From NCBI RefSeq assembly GCF_004359525.2, contig NZ_SCWC02000007.1, positions 1 to 64,000 of the forward strand: a DNA stretch of 64,000 bases, written 5' to 3'. Positions 46,721 through 58,949 of this stretch are shown here, in pieces; within the stretch, counting starts at the first letter, position 1; each line of letters begins with the position of its first letter. The DNA is from Macrococcus equipercicus (GTDB lineage: Bacteria; Bacillota; Bacilli; Staphylococcales; Staphylococcaceae). The translations under genes were made by a program, and so were the position numbers. Under the pieces are notes generated by a model. That model was not told where the DNA came from, searched no databases, and saw only the letters and a program-made list of their open reading frames with translations.

Positions 46721-46734
46721 TGAAAACGCTTTAA
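46721..46734 (+). promoter_or_regulatory. cre site (CcpA) before putP
   Basis: TGAAAACGCTTTAA matches the consensus TGWAANCGNTNWCA at 13 of 14 positions. It lies about 60-75 bases before the putP ATG, immediately upstream of -10-like TATAAT sequences (46743-46748 and 46762-46767), so carbon catabolite repression of proline uptake is likely. Confidence 0.65.
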
Positions 46735-46795
46735 CGCGGTATATAATTAGTACATAAGTATTATAATTATTCATAAAATTAAAGGAGGAACATTT

Positions 46796-48331
46796 ATGAT
46801 ACTCGCTTCTACTTTTCAAAATGTCAAGATTGAAGCCACTTGGATGACGTATGTCATGATTGCTGTCTATTTCTTAATCCTGCTCGGCATCGGCTACTAT
46901 GCCTATAAACAGTCGACAAGCACGCTTGATGAGTACATGCTCGGCGGCAGAAGTCTCGGGCCGCTAGTCACAGCATTGTCTGCCGGGGCAGCTGACATGA
47001 GCGGGTGGATGCTCATGGGCCTACCGGGTTCTGTCTATACGACAGGACTATCTGCCACATGGATTGCGATCGGCTTGACGATCGGCGCATGGCTGAACTA
47101 TATACTTGTCGCACCGAGGCTCAGAGTTTATACAGAGCTTGCTGACAACGCCATCACTATTCCCGACTTCTTCGAGAAACGTGTCAGCGACCATACACGG
47201 ATGCTGAAAATCATTTCAGGCCTTGTCATCGTCGTCTTCTTCACTCTATATACACAGGCCGGTATGGTCTCAGGCGGTGTACTGTTCCAAAGTGCGTTCG
47301 GCCTTGACTATCACTGGGGTCTCATTCTAACAGCAGGCATCGTTATTCTTTATACGCTGTTCGGCGGTTATCTTGCGGTTTCGCTGACGGATTTCTTCCA
47401 GGGCGTCATCATGTTGATTGCACTTGTTATCGTCCCTATCGTCGCCCTGCTCAAATTAAATGGCCTTGATACATTTGATACTGTCGTTGACTTGAAACCG
47501 ACGAACCTTGACTGGTTCAAAGGAACGACGACAATCGGCATTATCTCGCTGCTTGCCTGGGGACTGGGTTACTTCGGTCAGCCGCACATCATCGTCCGCT
47601 TTATGTCTATCAGATCGCACAGACTGCTGCCGGCAGCACGCCGCATCGGGATTTCATGGATGGCCGTGTCACTTATCGGCGCTTGTATGACCGGTCTGAT
47701 CGGTATCGCATTCGTCCACGAATCCGGCCAGAAACTGGATAACCCAGAGACCATCTTCGTTGTAATGAGTCAGATTTTGTTCCATCCGTTGATCGCAGGA
47801 TTTTTCCTCGCTGCTATTTTAGCAGCAATCATGAGCACTATTTCTTCACAGCTGCTTGTAACGAGCAGTTCGTTGACACAGGATTTCTATATGCTGTTCC
47901 GCAAGACAAACATTCAGGATAAATCCCGCGAGAAAGAGTTCGTGCTTGTCGGAAGGCTGTCAGTACTCCTCGTCGCGCTAATTGCCGGATTCATCGCATG
48001 GCATCCAAATGACACCATTTTGAACTTAGTCGGTAATGCATGGGCAGGATTCGGTGCCGCATTCGGACCACTTGTACTGCTGTCATTATTCTGGAAAGGC
48101 CTGACAAAAGAAGGCGCTATTTCCGGGATGATTCTCGGCTCGCTGACGGTCATCTTCTGGATCGTCATGAAATCCGCACCTCACCATGCGACAATATTTG
48201 ATCTTTATGAAATCATCCCGGGCTTCGTCATCAGCTTATTATCCACTATTTTAGTGAGTATGCTGACAATCAAACCGGAACAGCGTGTGCTTGATGAATT
48301 CGATGAAATGAAACGTATCGTCAGAAGCTGA
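46796..48331 (+). CDS. putP: sodium/proline symporter PutP
   Basis: A 511-residue transporter of the sodium-solute symporter family with about 13 helices. [20 protein letters not shown] (about 49-68) with the Na+-site residues, [13 protein letters not shown]-like segment and [16 protein letters not shown] match PutP. It imports proline for nutrition and osmoprotection. AGGAGGAAC precedes the ATG. Located next to gatCAB in staphylococci. Confidence 0.94.
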   Translation: MILASTFQNVKIEATWMTYVMIAVYFLILLGIGYYAYKQSTSTLDEYMLGGRSLGPLVTALSAGAADMSGWMLMGLPGSVYTTGLSATWIAIGLTIGAWLNYILVAPRLRVYTELADNAITIPDFFEKRVSDHTRMLKIISGLVIVVFFTLYTQAGMVSGGVLFQSAFGLDYHWGLILTAGIVILYTLFGGYLAVSLTDFFQGVIMLIALVIVPIVALLKLNGLDTFDTVVDLKPTNLDWFKGTTTIGIISLLAWGLGYFGQPHIIVRFMSIRSHRLLPAARRIGISWMAVSLIGACMTGLIGIAFVHESGQKLDNPETIFVVMSQILFHPLIAGFFLAAILAAIMSTISSQLLVTSSSLTQDFYMLFRKTNIQDKSREKEFVLVGRLSVLLVALIAGFIAWHPNDTILNLVGNAWAGFGAAFGPLVLLSLFWKGLTKEGAISGMILGSLTVIFWIVMKSAPHHATIFDLYEIIPGFVISLLSTILVSMLTIKPEQRVLDEFDEMKRIVRS

Positions 48332-48354
48332 TTCAAGATAACCACAGCGATAAT

Positions 48355-48387
48355 AAAAGCACGTTCCATAAAGGAGCGTGCTTTTTT
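48355..48387 (+). terminator. terminator of putP
   Basis: AAAAGCACG/CGTGCTTTT stem (48355-48363 with 48377-48385), extended by an inner TCC/GGA pair, then a T-run. Confidence 0.88.
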
Positions 48388-48474
48388 CTGTTACTGACCG
48401 AGTAAATCCACTGTAACAGTTTCTCTTCATCAAAAAAGAAGAGAAGCTCAACATGAGAAAGATCAATTTATAGT

Positions 48475-48511
48475 TATAAAACAAGATCAGCTGCAATGAG
48501 CTGATCTTGTT
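48475..48511 (-). terminator. terminator of camS
   Basis: Twelve-bp stem ACAAGATCAGCT/AGCTGATCTTGT (48481-48492 with 48499-48510); on the minus strand TTTTAT follows. Ends the pcrB-pcrA-ligA-camS operon. Confidence 0.85.
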
Positions 48512-49678
48512 CTACTGCTGATATACATGAATTTTAGGTTCTTTATCATCTTTCTTCTTTGTAATCAGTGCCAGCGGTTTATCACTGTCGACAATTGAGA
48601 TTTCCAGATTGTCAACACCACTAAAATACTTCGTGGATAAGTCACTGATATACTGCGTCACGCCGACTACTTCAGCTTTGCCATAGTAATCAAGCGGGAC
48701 ATTGATTGTCACTTCTTTTATTTTATCATTAACGAAGTGACCGGTGCCGATGGCCTGTGTGAAGTTCGGGAAGAAGCTCTGCAGAGAGTCGTTGAACTGC
48801 TTGAAATCATTGTTCAATTTCTTGTTCAGTTCTTCTGCATCACTTGACGGCAGCAGTGCATATTTTTCATTGACGTCTTTCCACTTCTCTAGAGATTGAC
48901 TGCCTTTATCGCTGACAGCATACGCTACAAAGTTTCCAGGAACGATACTTTCTTCTGAACTCTGCATAAAAATCGCAAATATAATCGGAATATTTTTCAA
49001 TTCAGACTTCGCGCGTAGTCGTGACAGAATTTCCTCCGCCATTTCCTTCCCTTTCTTTTCACTGAGCTTTGTATCGAGCGTTTGACTGTATATCTCACCG
49101 TACTGCTCTTTCTGGTAATAATAGACGCTGTTCATCGCAAGACCAATTGTCATGCCGGAGATCTTCTCGTTCTTCGCGTCCTTCTTCGTATAATAATCCT
49201 GTTCTAGCAGGTGAGATAAGTAGGCCGGCGAATTCTCGGCGATTTTCTCAGGGTCCGTCTCACCGTGATGAGATGGATTCAGACCGAAGTTAGCATAGGC
49301 ATTGCGTTCTATGCGCGTATCTTCATCCATCGCATCTATTTCTTCTTTCGTAAACTGCGGCTCAAGATAACTTTCAACGGCATTTTTCGTCAGCAGCTGC
49401 CCGTCGCGGAACAAGTAATCGTCCGGCGAGAACACGCGTCTGCTGATGCTGAACAGACCTGATTCAAAGGCATCACCATTATAGGCATTCGCCATGTTTG
49501 CACTTGTCAAACCACGCGCCTGGCTTTCTTTGAACGGCAGCAGTGTCCGGTAGTAATCTCCTGAAATCCGGGCATCTGTCGCAATCTGCTTCTCATCCTT
49601 CTGTTGCGCCGTATCATTAGTTGAGCCACAGGCTGCCAGCAGCAATGCTGAGAGCATGACAATTGATACTTTCTTCAT
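48512..49678 (-). CDS. camS: CamS family sex-pheromone lipoprotein
   Basis: A 388-residue lipoprotein. Signal peptide with lipobox LLAAC; lipidation at C17. In S. aureus and enterococci the signal peptide of the relative yields the cAM373-type pheromone (AIFILA-like heptapeptide). Here the seven residues before Cys are SALLLAA, so a cognate peptide would be different. The mature protein has no enzyme motif. Last gene of the conserved pcrB-pcrA-ligA-camS operon; its stop is followed by a terminator. Confidence 0.9.
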   Translation of the reverse strand: MKKVSIVMLSALLLAACGSTNDTAQQKDEKQIATDARISGDYYRTLLPFKESQARGLTSANMANAYNGDAFESGLFSISRRVFSPDDYLFRDGQLLTKNAVESYLEPQFTKEEIDAMDEDTRIERNAYANFGLNPSHHGETDPEKIAENSPAYLSHLLEQDYYTKKDAKNEKISGMTIGLAMNSVYYYQKEQYGEIYSQTLDTKLSEKKGKEMAEEILSRLRAKSELKNIPIIFAIFMQSSEESIVPGNFVAYAVSDKGSQSLEKWKDVNEKYALLPSSDAEELNKKLNNDFKQFNDSLQSFFPNFTQAIGTGHFVNDKIKEVTINVPLDYYGKAEVVGVTQYISDLSTKYFSGVDNLEISIVDSDKPLALITKKKDDKEPKIHVYQQ

Positions 49679-49688
49679 AATAGGCTCC

Positions 49689-51683
<1,995 letters not shown>

Positions 51684-53828
51684 CTACTCCTTCTTCTCGA
51701 TCGGTGCAAACTGGCTGAGCAGTCGTTTCATGCCTACCGATTTAAATATGATGTCCAGTTCAAGAGAACCGGATTTTTCCGTGACGTTGCTGACGAGCCC
51801 TTCTCCCCACGATTTGTGGATGACTTTATCACCGATATTATATGTCTGGCCGGATGCAGCTGGTCTGCTTGATGCACTTCTTTTCGTGCCGAAAACAGGA
51901 CGCGGCTTATGCCCTTCCAGCAAGTCCGCCGGAATCTCATCAAGAAAGCGTGATTTCCGGTTGGACTGACTGCGGCCGAATAATGTTCTGCTGTCGGCAT
52001 GCGACATATGCAGATGTTCTTCCGCTCTTGTAATAGCTACATACATCAGCCGCCGTTCCTCTTCCATCTCGCTGTCATCCGCGAGACTTCTTGAATGCGG
52101 GAAGATGGTTTCTTCAAGCCCGGCGATGAACACAACTTTGAACTCAAGACCTTTAGCCGAGTGCATCGTCATCAGTGTGATGCCTGTCCCCATATCGGCA
52201 TTGTCTACATCGCTGACAAGTGACAAGTCGGTCAGAAAGTTGACAAGTGACTGCTCTTCAATCGGTGTCAGCTTCTCATAATCTTGCGGTACGCTTAAAA
52301 ACTCCTCCAAGTTCTCAAGGCGCGACTGCGACTCTAGCGTCCGGTCCGCCTTCAGCATATCAGTGTAGCCTGTCTTCTCCATAATCTGCTCGACAAGCTC
52401 TGTAATTGACAGAAACTCCTGCTGTTTCATAAAGCCGTCCATCATTTCGTAAAACTTTACGAGTGTTTCTGTCGTCTTACGCGGCAGTCCGATGAAATCA
52501 ACTTCTGCCAGCGCGTCAAAGTAGCTCAGGCCGTTAGCTGTTGCGTACGCCGCTATTTTATCCAGTGCTCCTGGGCCGACGCCGCGCTTCGGTGTATTGA
52601 TGACACGTGTGAAGCTGATATCTTCATTGCTGTTAGCGACGAGCCGTAAGTAACTTAAAATATCTTTAATCTCTTTCCGTTCGTAGAACTTCGTGCCGCC
52701 GACCATCGTATAGTTGATGTTGGATTTTAAGAGCGTCTCCTCCAGCACACGCGACTGTGCATTCGTCCGGTAAAGAATCGCCATATCGCTCAGCTGATAA
52801 TGGTCGCGCTGTTTTTTCTGGATCTCGGCGACGATATATTCTGCCTCATGGCGTTCAGACATGGCCTTGAAATATTGAATCTTGCTGCCGTCCTCATTAT
52901 CCGTCCATAATGCTTTCGGTTTCCGCTCTGTGTTATTTCTGATGACTTCATTTGCTGCATGCAGAATATTTTTCGTCGACCGGTAATTGCGTTCAAGGAA
53001 GATGGTCTTTGCACTTTTGTAGTCTTCTTCAAAGCTTAAAATATTATAAATGTCCGCGCCGCGCCAGCCGTATATCGACTGGTCAGAATCACCGACGACA
53101 CATAAGTTCTCAAATTTTTCGGCGAGCATCTTGACGAGCATGTACTGCGCTCTGTTCGTATCCTGATACTCATCGACGTGAATATAATGAAACTTGTTCT
53201 GATAATACTCAAGCGCTTCAGGGATGCGCTCGAACAGCTGCAGTGTCGTCATAATCAGGTCATCGAAATCAAGCGCATGATTTTTCAGCAGAATATTTTG
53301 ATAGCGTTTGTAGACTTTCGCAGTTGTCAGCGCCATATAATCATTCGCTTCACGTTCTGCGTCATCCGGTGTCTTCAGTTCATTTTTCAAGTTTGAGATC
53401 TGGGCAAGCAGTGAGCGGGGCTCAAACTTTTTCAGGTCCAGATTTTCCTGCTTCAGCACTTCCTTCATCACAGAGCGCTGATCAGTCGGGTCAAGTATGG
53501 TGAAGTTACGCTCGATACCGATACGGTCAATATCGCGTCTCAGTATTCTGACGCACATGGAGTGAAACGTTGAGATCCATACTGCTTCTGCTTCAGCGCC
53601 GATCAGCTGTTCCACCCGCTCCTTCATTTCCTTTGCTGCTTTGTTCGTGAATGTGATCGCCAGTATATTATAAGGATTGACTGATTTCTCTCTGATCAAG
53701 TAGGCGATGCGGTGCGTCAGCACGCGTGTCTTACCGGAGCCGGCACCTGCCATGATCAGCAGCGGTCCTTCAGTCGTCTGCACGGCTGCCCGCTGTTCCT
53801 CGTTCATTCTCTTCAATAATTCGTTCAC
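51684..53828 (-). CDS. pcrA: ATP-dependent DNA helicase PcrA
   Basis: A 714-residue SF1A helicase for replication and repair. Walker [11 protein letters not shown] (about 28-37), the [13 protein letters not shown] motif [12 protein letters not shown] motif III, and motif [13 protein letters not shown]. The C-terminal tail ends in a Tudor-like domain ([15 protein letters not shown]) that binds RNA polymerase. GTG start with AAAGGA upstream. Follows pcrB after 6 bases. Confidence 0.97.
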   Translation of the reverse strand: MNELLKRMNEEQRAAVQTTEGPLLIMAGAGSGKTRVLTHRIAYLIREKSVNPYNILAITFTNKAAKEMKERVEQLIGAEAEAVWISTFHSMCVRILRRDIDRIGIERNFTILDPTDQRSVMKEVLKQENLDLKKFEPRSLLAQISNLKNELKTPDDAEREANDYMALTTAKVYKRYQNILLKNHALDFDDLIMTTLQLFERIPEALEYYQNKFHYIHVDEYQDTNRAQYMLVKMLAEKFENLCVVGDSDQSIYGWRGADIYNILSFEEDYKSAKTIFLERNYRSTKNILHAANEVIRNNTERKPKALWTDNEDGSKIQYFKAMSERHEAEYIVAEIQKKQRDHYQLSDMAILYRTNAQSRVLEETLLKSNINYTMVGGTKFYERKEIKDILSYLRLVANSNEDISFTRVINTPKRGVGPGALDKIAAYATANGLSYFDALAEVDFIGLPRKTTETLVKFYEMMDGFMKQQEFLSITELVEQIMEKTGYTDMLKADRTLESQSRLENLEEFLSVPQDYEKLTPIEEQSLVNFLTDLSLVSDVDNADMGTGITLMTMHSAKGLEFKVVFIAGLEETIFPHSRSLADDSEMEEERRLMYVAITRAEEHLHMSHADSRTLFGRSQSNRKSRFLDEIPADLLEGHKPRPVFGTKRSASSRPAASGQTYNIGDKVIHKSWGEGLVSNVTEKSGSLELDIIFKSVGMKRLLSQFAPIEKKE

Positions 53829-53834
53829 TATCAG

Positions 53835-54527
53835 TTATCCTTTCTGTGCTTTGATTTTCACTGTTTCAAGTGCGCGCTTTAAGTCTTTATATATAATATT
53901 TCCGACAACGATAGTATCCGCATACTGCTTCATCTCAAGCGCCTGGTTCAGGCTCTCAATGCCGCCGCCGTAAATGAGTCGTGTGTCGGGACAAGCTGAC
54001 TTCAACGTCTTCAGCAGTGTGACATCACCATAAGTTCCGCTGTATTCCAGATAGCAGACCGGGAACTTATAGAAATGGTTGATCATCTGCCCGTAGGCGT
54101 ATATATCATCTGCGTCAAGTGTCGTATCAGCTGCCGTCAGCCGGGCTACTTTGCTCTCTTTGTTCATCACGATATAGCCTTCCATTGTGAATTCATCGAA
54201 GTCAATCATATGACCATACTGCTTGAGCGCTTCCAGCAGCATGCCGTTATGAAACGTCACGTCCGGACTGTTGAGGACAGCGGGCACTAAGTAGCGGTCA
54301 AAGCCCGGGATGACGCTTGCCAGATTTGATATTTCAAGCGCGCAGGGCACTGTATAGCGCCTTACTCTAGACATCAAGTCCAGCACATTATCGAGCGTGA
54401 CATTATCAGTCCCTCCGATAATAATCGCATCTGTACCTGATTCACAGAGCTGCTGCAGCGTGCTGTCATCGATTTCATTGGCAGGATCCAGTTTAAAAAC
54501 ATGTTCCCAATCTTTCACTTCATACAT
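53835..54527 (-). CDS. pcrB: heptaprenylglyceryl phosphate synthase PcrB
   Basis: A 230-residue TIM-barrel prenyltransferase. It joins heptaprenyl diphosphate to sn-glycerol-1-phosphate, giving an archaeal-type ether lipid in Firmicutes. [10 protein letters not shown] (about 36-45), YLEYSGTYG and LIYGGGI with phosphate-binding Gly residues are typical. GGAG precedes the ATG. First gene of the operon. Confidence 0.94.
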   Translation of the reverse strand: MYEVKDWEHVFKLDPANEIDDSTLQQLCESGTDAIIIGGTDNVTLDNVLDLMSRVRRYTVPCALEISNLASVIPGFDRYLVPAVLNSPDVTFHNGMLLEALKQYGHMIDFDEFTMEGYIVMNKESKVARLTAADTTLDADDIYAYGQMINHFYKFPVCYLEYSGTYGDVTLLKTLKSACPDTRLIYGGGIESLNQALEMKQYADTIVVGNIIYKDLKRALETVKIKAQKG

Positions 54528-54591
54528 GGAACTACTCCTTTTTTGATATATTTATAATTATAGCATTTTTAGTGCATTTCTTTGCTGTAGA

Positions 54592-54621
54592 AACAAAAAA
54601 GCCAGTGACTGCTCACTGACT
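54592..54621 (-). terminator. terminator of the carboxypeptidase gene
   Basis: CAGTGA/TCACTG hairpin (54603-54608 with 54613-54618), preceded on the plus strand by a run of A, i.e. a T-run for the minus-strand transcript. It overlaps the stop codon. Confidence 0.75.
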
Positions 54622-55305
54622 TTTCTTCTTATACAGCCCTAAATATTCTTCAAGTGTCTCATTGTTCTTATACAGCTCTGAAGCGAGCGCTGTACCGACA
54701 TATCTGACATGCCACGGCTCGTACTGATAACCCGTAATAAATGTCTTCCCTTCCGGATAACGGACGATAAATCCGTAGTCATGGGCATGCTGCTGCAGCC
54801 AGGCACCTTCCGGCGTATCACCGAATGACACTGTGAAATCATTGACTGATGCCACACTGCCGATATCGAACGTCAGACCGGTCTGATGCTCAGAATGGCC
54901 AGGCCTTGCGCTGTACTGATCAGCCGCCTGCTGACCGTCGCGTGCCACATATTCAGTATAAAGATGCTGCTGCTCACTATAACTGCGGTAGCCGCTGCGA
55001 ATCACAAACTGCAGGCCGCCGCTGTTACCTGCAGCCATCAACCGTTCCACAGCCTGCTTCGCTGCTGGATTTTCGCCGGGCGCGTAAGTAGGCGGCAGCG
55101 CAATCTGCTTATTAACAATCAAAATACCATCGATGTATGTGACACCGTCTTTTACCGTTCTCACATGACCAAAAGAAGCGAGCTTCTTCAGCGGCAGTGA
55201 GTGCAGCGCGCTGTCTGTTGATGGTGTTAATTCTGTCTTAACCGGCTTCGTGCTGCAACTTGCAAGAAACAGGACAGCGGTCACTGTAGTCAATAATCTT
55301 TTCAT
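54613..55305 (-). CDS. D-alanyl-D-alanine carboxypeptidase lipoprotein (VanY/M15B type)
   Basis: A 230-residue protein. A lipoprotein signal peptide ends in LFLASC (Cys about 17). The M15 zinc site is ARPGHSEHQTGLTFDIG (His and Asp) and EPWHVRYVG (Glu and His). IRSGYRSYSEQQHLY is a substrate-binding block. It is probably a D,D-carboxypeptidase trimming peptidoglycan stem peptides outside the cell. GAGGG precedes ATG 55305; an earlier in-frame codon is unlikely. Confidence 0.88.
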   Translation of the reverse strand: MKRLLTTVTAVLFLASCSTKPVKTELTPSTDSALHSLPLKKLASFGHVRTVKDGVTYIDGILIVNKQIALPPTYAPGENPAAKQAVERLMAAGNSGGLQFVIRSGYRSYSEQQHLYTEYVARDGQQAADQYSARPGHSEHQTGLTFDIGSVASVNDFTVSFGDTPEGAWLQQHAHDYGFIVRYPEGKTFITGYQYEPWHVRYVGTALASELYKNNETLEEYLGLYKKKSQ

Positions 55306-55335
55306 CTTAACCCTCATTTCCCTATTATTATAAGA

Positions 55336-55370
55336 CAAAAAAATACTGAATCAAATTGATTCAGTATTCC
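55336..55370 (-). terminator. terminator of yerC
   Basis: Stem AATACTGAATC/GATTCAGTATT (55342-55352 with 55358-55368), loop AAATT, with A-run on the left, giving a T-run for the minus strand. Confidence 0.87.
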
Positions 55371-55373
55371 CTG

Positions 55374-55700
55374 TTATTCTTCCTGGTGTGCTGTCTGTTC
55401 ATCTTGTTTATCATCATTCATTCTCTGGATGACCATTGAATAAGCATCATTTCCCCACTGCAGTGAGCGTTTGACACGGGAAATCGTCGCAGTGGAAGCG
55501 CCGGATTCCTTTTCGATGACCGCATAAGTATGACCCTGCTTGATCATCATCGCTACTTGCAGCCGCTGTGAAAGTGAATGAACTTCGTTGACTGTACATA
55601 AATCATCAAAGAACTCATAGCATTCTTCACGCGTTTTAAGTGTAAGAACTGCATCAAATAAATCATCAAGACGCTTGCCCTTTAATTTTTCTATCTGCAT
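55374..55700 (-). CDS. yerC: TrpR-like DNA-binding protein YerC
   Basis: A 108-residue member of the YerC/YecD family with the TrpR fold. The helix-turn-helix lies in MMIKQGHTYAVIEKESGASTATISRVKR (about 52-79, written here only as its range and key residues). Effector and targets are not known for this branch. It stands alone with a terminator after it and a 200-bp AT-rich upstream region containing an inverted repeat. Confidence 0.87.
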   Translation of the reverse strand: MQIEKLKGKRLDDLFDAVLTLKTREECYEFFDDLCTVNEVHSLSQRLQVAMMIKQGHTYAVIEKESGASTATISRVKRSLQWGNDAYSMVIQRMNDDKQDEQTAHQEE

Positions 55701-55741
55701 TACTTCAACCCCTTGAACTGTTATATAGATATATTAACGCA

Positions 55742-55765
55742 TTAAACTATTAAAGTACAGTTTAA
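55742..55765. promoter_or_regulatory. inverted repeat upstream of yerC
   Basis: TTAAACT (55742-55748) and AGTTTAA (55759-55765), arms seven bases long, centres one and a half helical turns apart. It lies 40-65 bases before the yerC start, a good place for an operator of YerC itself, but this is inference. Confidence 0.4.
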
Positions 55766-55872
55766 CATGTTATACCAAATTGCTTCGTATATCGATATAT
55801 AATTTTCTCATGTTTCAGGCAATTTGTCGAATTAAATCATTAAAGTCTGGAAATTTTTCTGTTAACCGCCGG

Positions 55873-55900
55873 TAAAAAAGCACACTGCCGCCAGTGTGCT
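55873..55900 (-). terminator. terminator of purB
   Basis: GCACACTG/CAGTGTGC stem (55880-55887 with 55892-55899), loop CCGC, then TTTTTT on the minus strand. Confidence 0.9.
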
Positions 55901-55908
55901 GCCATTTC

Positions 55909-57204
55909 TTATTCTAATCCTGCACGTCTAAACAGCGTATCAACTTGATTCAAGTGATGCGTCTCGTCGAAGCAGTCATCAAGATCCTCCTCTGATAACA
56001 GGGATGTCACTCTGTCATCCTGTTCAAGCAGTTCTCTGAACGGTGTTTCTGTCTCCCATGATTCCATTGCTTTCGGCTGCACTAAGTCATACGCTTCTTC
56101 ACGGACCATGCCTTTGTCAATCAATGTCAACAGCACGCGCTGTGAATAGATGAGGCCGAATGTTTTATCCATATTGCGTTTCATATTATGGTCATAAATA
56201 GTTAAGTTCTCAATGATATTCGCAAAACGGTTGAGCGCATAATCAAGCGCAATCGTCACGTCCGGCAGCATGATGCGTTCTGCTGAAGAATGTGAGATGT
56301 CGCGTTCATGCCATAACGGTACATTTTCGTAGGCAGTCGTCACGTAACCACGGATGACACGTGCCAGCCCTGTGATGTTCTCTGACCCGATCGGATTACG
56401 TTTATGCGGCATCGCGGATGACCCTTTCTGACCTTTTGCGAATGCCTCCTCTACTTCACGCGTCTCTGTTTTCTGCAGGTTACGTACTTCAACTGCGAAT
56501 TTCTCAAGTGACGTCGCAATCAGTGCAAGCGTCGCCACGTAGTAAGCATGTCGGTCACGCTGCAGCGTCTGCGTAGAAATTTCAGCGAAGCCGATACCGA
56601 GTTCCTGACAGACGTATGCTTCAATTTCCGGCGGAATGTTCGCAAATGTGCCGACAGCACCGCTCATCTTACCGACTTCAATTTCTTTACGGACTTCTTT
56701 GAAACGCTTAAGATTACGCTGCATTTCCATGTACCAGAGCGCCATCTTCAGACCGAACGTCGTCGGTTCTGCGTGGACGCCGTGTGTGCGTCCCATCATC
56801 AATGTATTCTTATATTTCAGCGCTTTCTGCTTCAGCACTTCAATGAAACGTTCTAAATCTTTCTCGATGATGTCATTCGCCTGTTTAATGACATAGCTCA
56901 GCGCCGTATCAACGACGTCTGTGCTTGTCAGTCCGTAGTGCACCCACTTCCGTTCTTCACCTAACGTCTCGCTCACTTGACGGGTAAATGCCACGACGTC
57001 ATGACGCGTCTCCTGTTCGATTTCTTTTGCGCGTTCCACATCCACACGTGCATTTTGTCGGATCAACTTCACATCTTCTTCAGGAATATAACCTAATTTA
57101 CTCCATGCTTCACATGCCAGTATTTCTACTTCCAGCCATGCTTCAAACCTGTTCTGCTCGCTCCAAATACTTGCCATCTCTTTACGGGAATAACGCTCGA
57201 TCAT
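55909..57204 (-). CDS. purB: adenylosuccinate lyase
   Basis: A 431-residue enzyme of purine synthesis that splits SAICAR and adenylosuccinate with release of fumarate. Fumarase-superfamily signatures are visible: TSTDVVDTA (about 86-94), [11 protein letters not shown] (about 138-148), and the signature loop [11 protein letters not shown] (about 261-271) with the catalytic Ser. AGGAGC precedes the ATG. It has its own promoter region with PurR-like boxes. Confidence 0.96.
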   Translation of the reverse strand: MIERYSRKEMASIWSEQNRFEAWLEVEILACEAWSKLGYIPEEDVKLIRQNARVDVERAKEIEQETRHDVVAFTRQVSETLGEERKWVHYGLTSTDVVDTALSYVIKQANDIIEKDLERFIEVLKQKALKYKNTLMMGRTHGVHAEPTTFGLKMALWYMEMQRNLKRFKEVRKEIEVGKMSGAVGTFANIPPEIEAYVCQELGIGFAEISTQTLQRDRHAYYVATLALIATSLEKFAVEVRNLQKTETREVEEAFAKGQKGSSAMPHKRNPIGSENITGLARVIRGYVTTAYENVPLWHERDISHSSAERIMLPDVTIALDYALNRFANIIENLTIYDHNMKRNMDKTFGLIYSQRVLLTLIDKGMVREEAYDLVQPKAMESWETETPFRELLEQDDRVTSLLSEEDLDDCFDETHHLNQVDTLFRRAGLE

Positions 57205-57240
57205 AAATTAAGCTCCTATCATGGTTAATTTGTCTTCTTC

Positions 57241-57293
57241 ATTATAACAAAAAACCGTACATTAAATACAATAATTTTAAAAATGTACGTTAT
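57241..57293 (-). promoter_or_regulatory. purB promoter with two PurR-box-like sites
   Basis: The -10 is TATAAT (minus strand, 57241-57246) in TGTTATAAT. An inverted pair of boxes lies upstream: ATAACGTACATT (minus, 57282-57293), 11 of 12 to the PurBox AWWWCGAACWWT, and AAACCGTACATT (plus, 57252-57263), 10 of 12, with 18 bases between them. The usual pair is inverted at 16-17 bases, so PurR repression is likely but not certain. Confidence 0.5.
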
Positions 57294-57300
57294 TATAACT

Positions 57301-57340
57301 AAAAAACAGATTCAGCAATAGTATATCACTGAACCTGTTG
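57301..57340 (-). terminator. terminator of the yebE-NETI gene pair
   Basis: Stem AACAGATTCAG/CTGAACCTGTT (57305-57315 with 57329-57339, one mismatch) with an A-run on the left, giving TTTTTT for the minus strand. Confidence 0.8.
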
Positions 57341-57526
57341 TTATTCTTCTATCTTCCGGCCGACAAATACAATCTGCTGTTTCAGCACTGCCACTTCACC
57401 ATCTTTTGTTTCGTGAAAGATAGGTTTCTCCATACGTCTGACAGGCGTATAGCCCGCCTCCCGCATACGGGCAAGGCAGTCTGCAAGCGTCTCATGTTCT
57501 CTCACTTCAAACTTCATCTGTGTCAT
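57341..57526 (-). CDS. NETI-motif small protein
   Basis: A 61-residue protein with the family pattern [16 protein letters not shown] and [13 protein letters not shown], as in the NETI-motif (YebG-like) proteins that follow yebE in Firmicutes; here the NETI itself reads HETL. Function unknown. Two starts are possible: ATG 57526 or ATG 57517 (MKFEVREH); both lie inside the end of yebE, so translation is coupled. Confidence 0.8.
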   Translation of the reverse strand: MTQMKFEVREHETLADCLARMREAGYTPVRRMEKPIFHETKDGEVAVLKQQIVFVGRKIEE

Positions 57527-58067
57527 AGGCTTTCAACCGTTTGCTGCGTAAACCTTTTACCCAGAACCCGCCATGAATATTTTTAGGTTCATAAGCGATA
57601 ATAAATGCCTTCGGGTCAAGCGTCTTCACAGTGTCCATCAGTTTGAGTTCATATTTACGCGGCGTTAAAATCTGCATCACCATACGCTGACCATCACGGC
57701 CGTTCGCCGCATAGTGCGTCACACCGTAACCAAGATCGCGCAGTTTTCTCGGGATGTCTTTCTCATAATCCGCTGTTGTTACATTCACCACAATATATCC
57801 TAAAGCAATCCACTCTTCCAGTTTCATACCGATAATAATGCCGACACCGAAACCAATCGCATAAGCAAGTACGTTCTCTATTTTGTCCAGACTGTTCAGA
57901 ACAAGCCCTAAACCGACTACGTAAATTACTGTTTCAATGACCGAAACGCCTGCAGCATAATAGCGGTAACCTTTAAGCGTCAAGATCATTCTCATCGTCA
58001 GACATGTCACATAGATGACATTGATTAAAAAGATGACAGCTATCATGATTAATGGATTATCTAACAA
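57507..58067 (-). CDS. UPF0316/DUF2179 membrane protein YebE
   Basis: A 186-residue membrane protein with three helices (about 4-25, 40-60 and 65-85) and a C-terminal DUF2179 domain (about 105-170) resembling ligand-binding ferredoxin-like domains. Function unknown. TTG start with GGAGGTG upstream. Forms an operon with the NETI protein. Confidence 0.87.
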   Translation of the reverse strand: MLDNPLIMIAVIFLINVIYVTCLTMRMILTLKGYRYYAAGVSVIETVIYVVGLGLVLNSLDKIENVLAYAIGFGVGIIIGMKLEEWIALGYIVVNVTTADYEKDIPRKLRDLGYGVTHYAANGRDGQRMVMQILTPRKYELKLMDTVKTLDPKAFIIAYEPKNIHGGFWVKGLRSKRLKAYDTDEV

Positions 58068-58124
58068 GGGCGCACCTCCTCAAGTACTAACGAATTCTAT
58101 CAAACAATCGAAGAGGATGCAATA

Positions 58125-58949
58125 TTACTTGATTAATTCATCAAACGAATATCTGGAAATCGGCATCATGCGTTTATGCTGTGTTTTCAGATAATGCTTT
58201 TCAATGGTTTCACGCGCTTCACTTGTCACTTCTTTACCTTCCAGGTAATCGTCAATCGCTTCATAAGTGACACCGAGCGCCACTTCATCCGGCAGCTGCG
58301 GCTTGTCTTCTTCAAGATCCGCGGTCGGCTGTTTATTGTAAAGATGCTCCGGACAGCCTAACTGTTTCAGTATAGCCCGGCCCTGCCGCTTATTCAGACC
58401 GAACAATGGAAGTACATCAGCGCCGCCGTCACCATACTTAGTATAGAAGCCGGTGATGCTTTCTGCCGCGTGATCTGTGCCAAGTACAATGCCGCTGTTC
58501 GCTGCAGCGATAGAATACTGGACTTTCATACGTTCGCGTGCTTTCTCATTACCTTTTTGAAAATCTGTGAGCTCAATGCCTGCCTCTTTCAGTGCTTTGA
58601 CACTTTCATCGACGCTCGCCTTAATATTGACCGTCAGTTCCTGTGATGCACCGATGAAGTCAAGTGCATCCTGACAGTCCTGCTCGTCTTTCTGCACACC
58701 GTGCGGAAGACGGACAGCGATGAATGAATAATCGCCGCCTTCCTCGTTCAGTTCATTGACAGCCAGCTGCGCAAGTTTACCGGCAAGCGTTGAATCCTGG
58801 CCGCCGGAGATGCCGAGCACCATTGATTTTAAGAAGCCGTACTGCTTCATATAAGTCTTCAGGAAGTCGATAATCGCACGTGACTCCTGTTCCGGATTGA
58901 TTTCAGGTTTTACATGCAGTTCCTGAATGATAGTTTCTTGTAATGTCAT
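58125..58949 (-). CDS. nadE: NH3-dependent NAD+ synthetase
   Basis: A 274-residue enzyme that amidates nicotinate adenine dinucleotide to NAD+, using free ammonia (no glutaminase domain). The ATP-binding P-loop is [13 protein letters not shown] (about 47-59). The [21 protein letters not shown] loop and [10 protein letters not shown] follow. AGAGGACG precedes the ATG. Immediately downstream of pncB (no gap), forming a NAD salvage operon. Confidence 0.96.
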   Translation of the reverse strand: MTLQETIIQELHVKPEINPEQESRAIIDFLKTYMKQYGFLKSMVLGISGGQDSTLAGKLAQLAVNELNEEGGDYSFIAVRLPHGVQKDEQDCQDALDFIGASQELTVNIKASVDESVKALKEAGIELTDFQKGNEKARERMKVQYSIAAANSGIVLGTDHAAESITGFYTKYGDGGADVLPLFGLNKRQGRAILKQLGCPEHLYNKQPTADLEEDKPQLPDEVALGVTYEAIDDYLEGKEVTSEARETIEKHYLKTQHKRMMPISRYSFDELIK

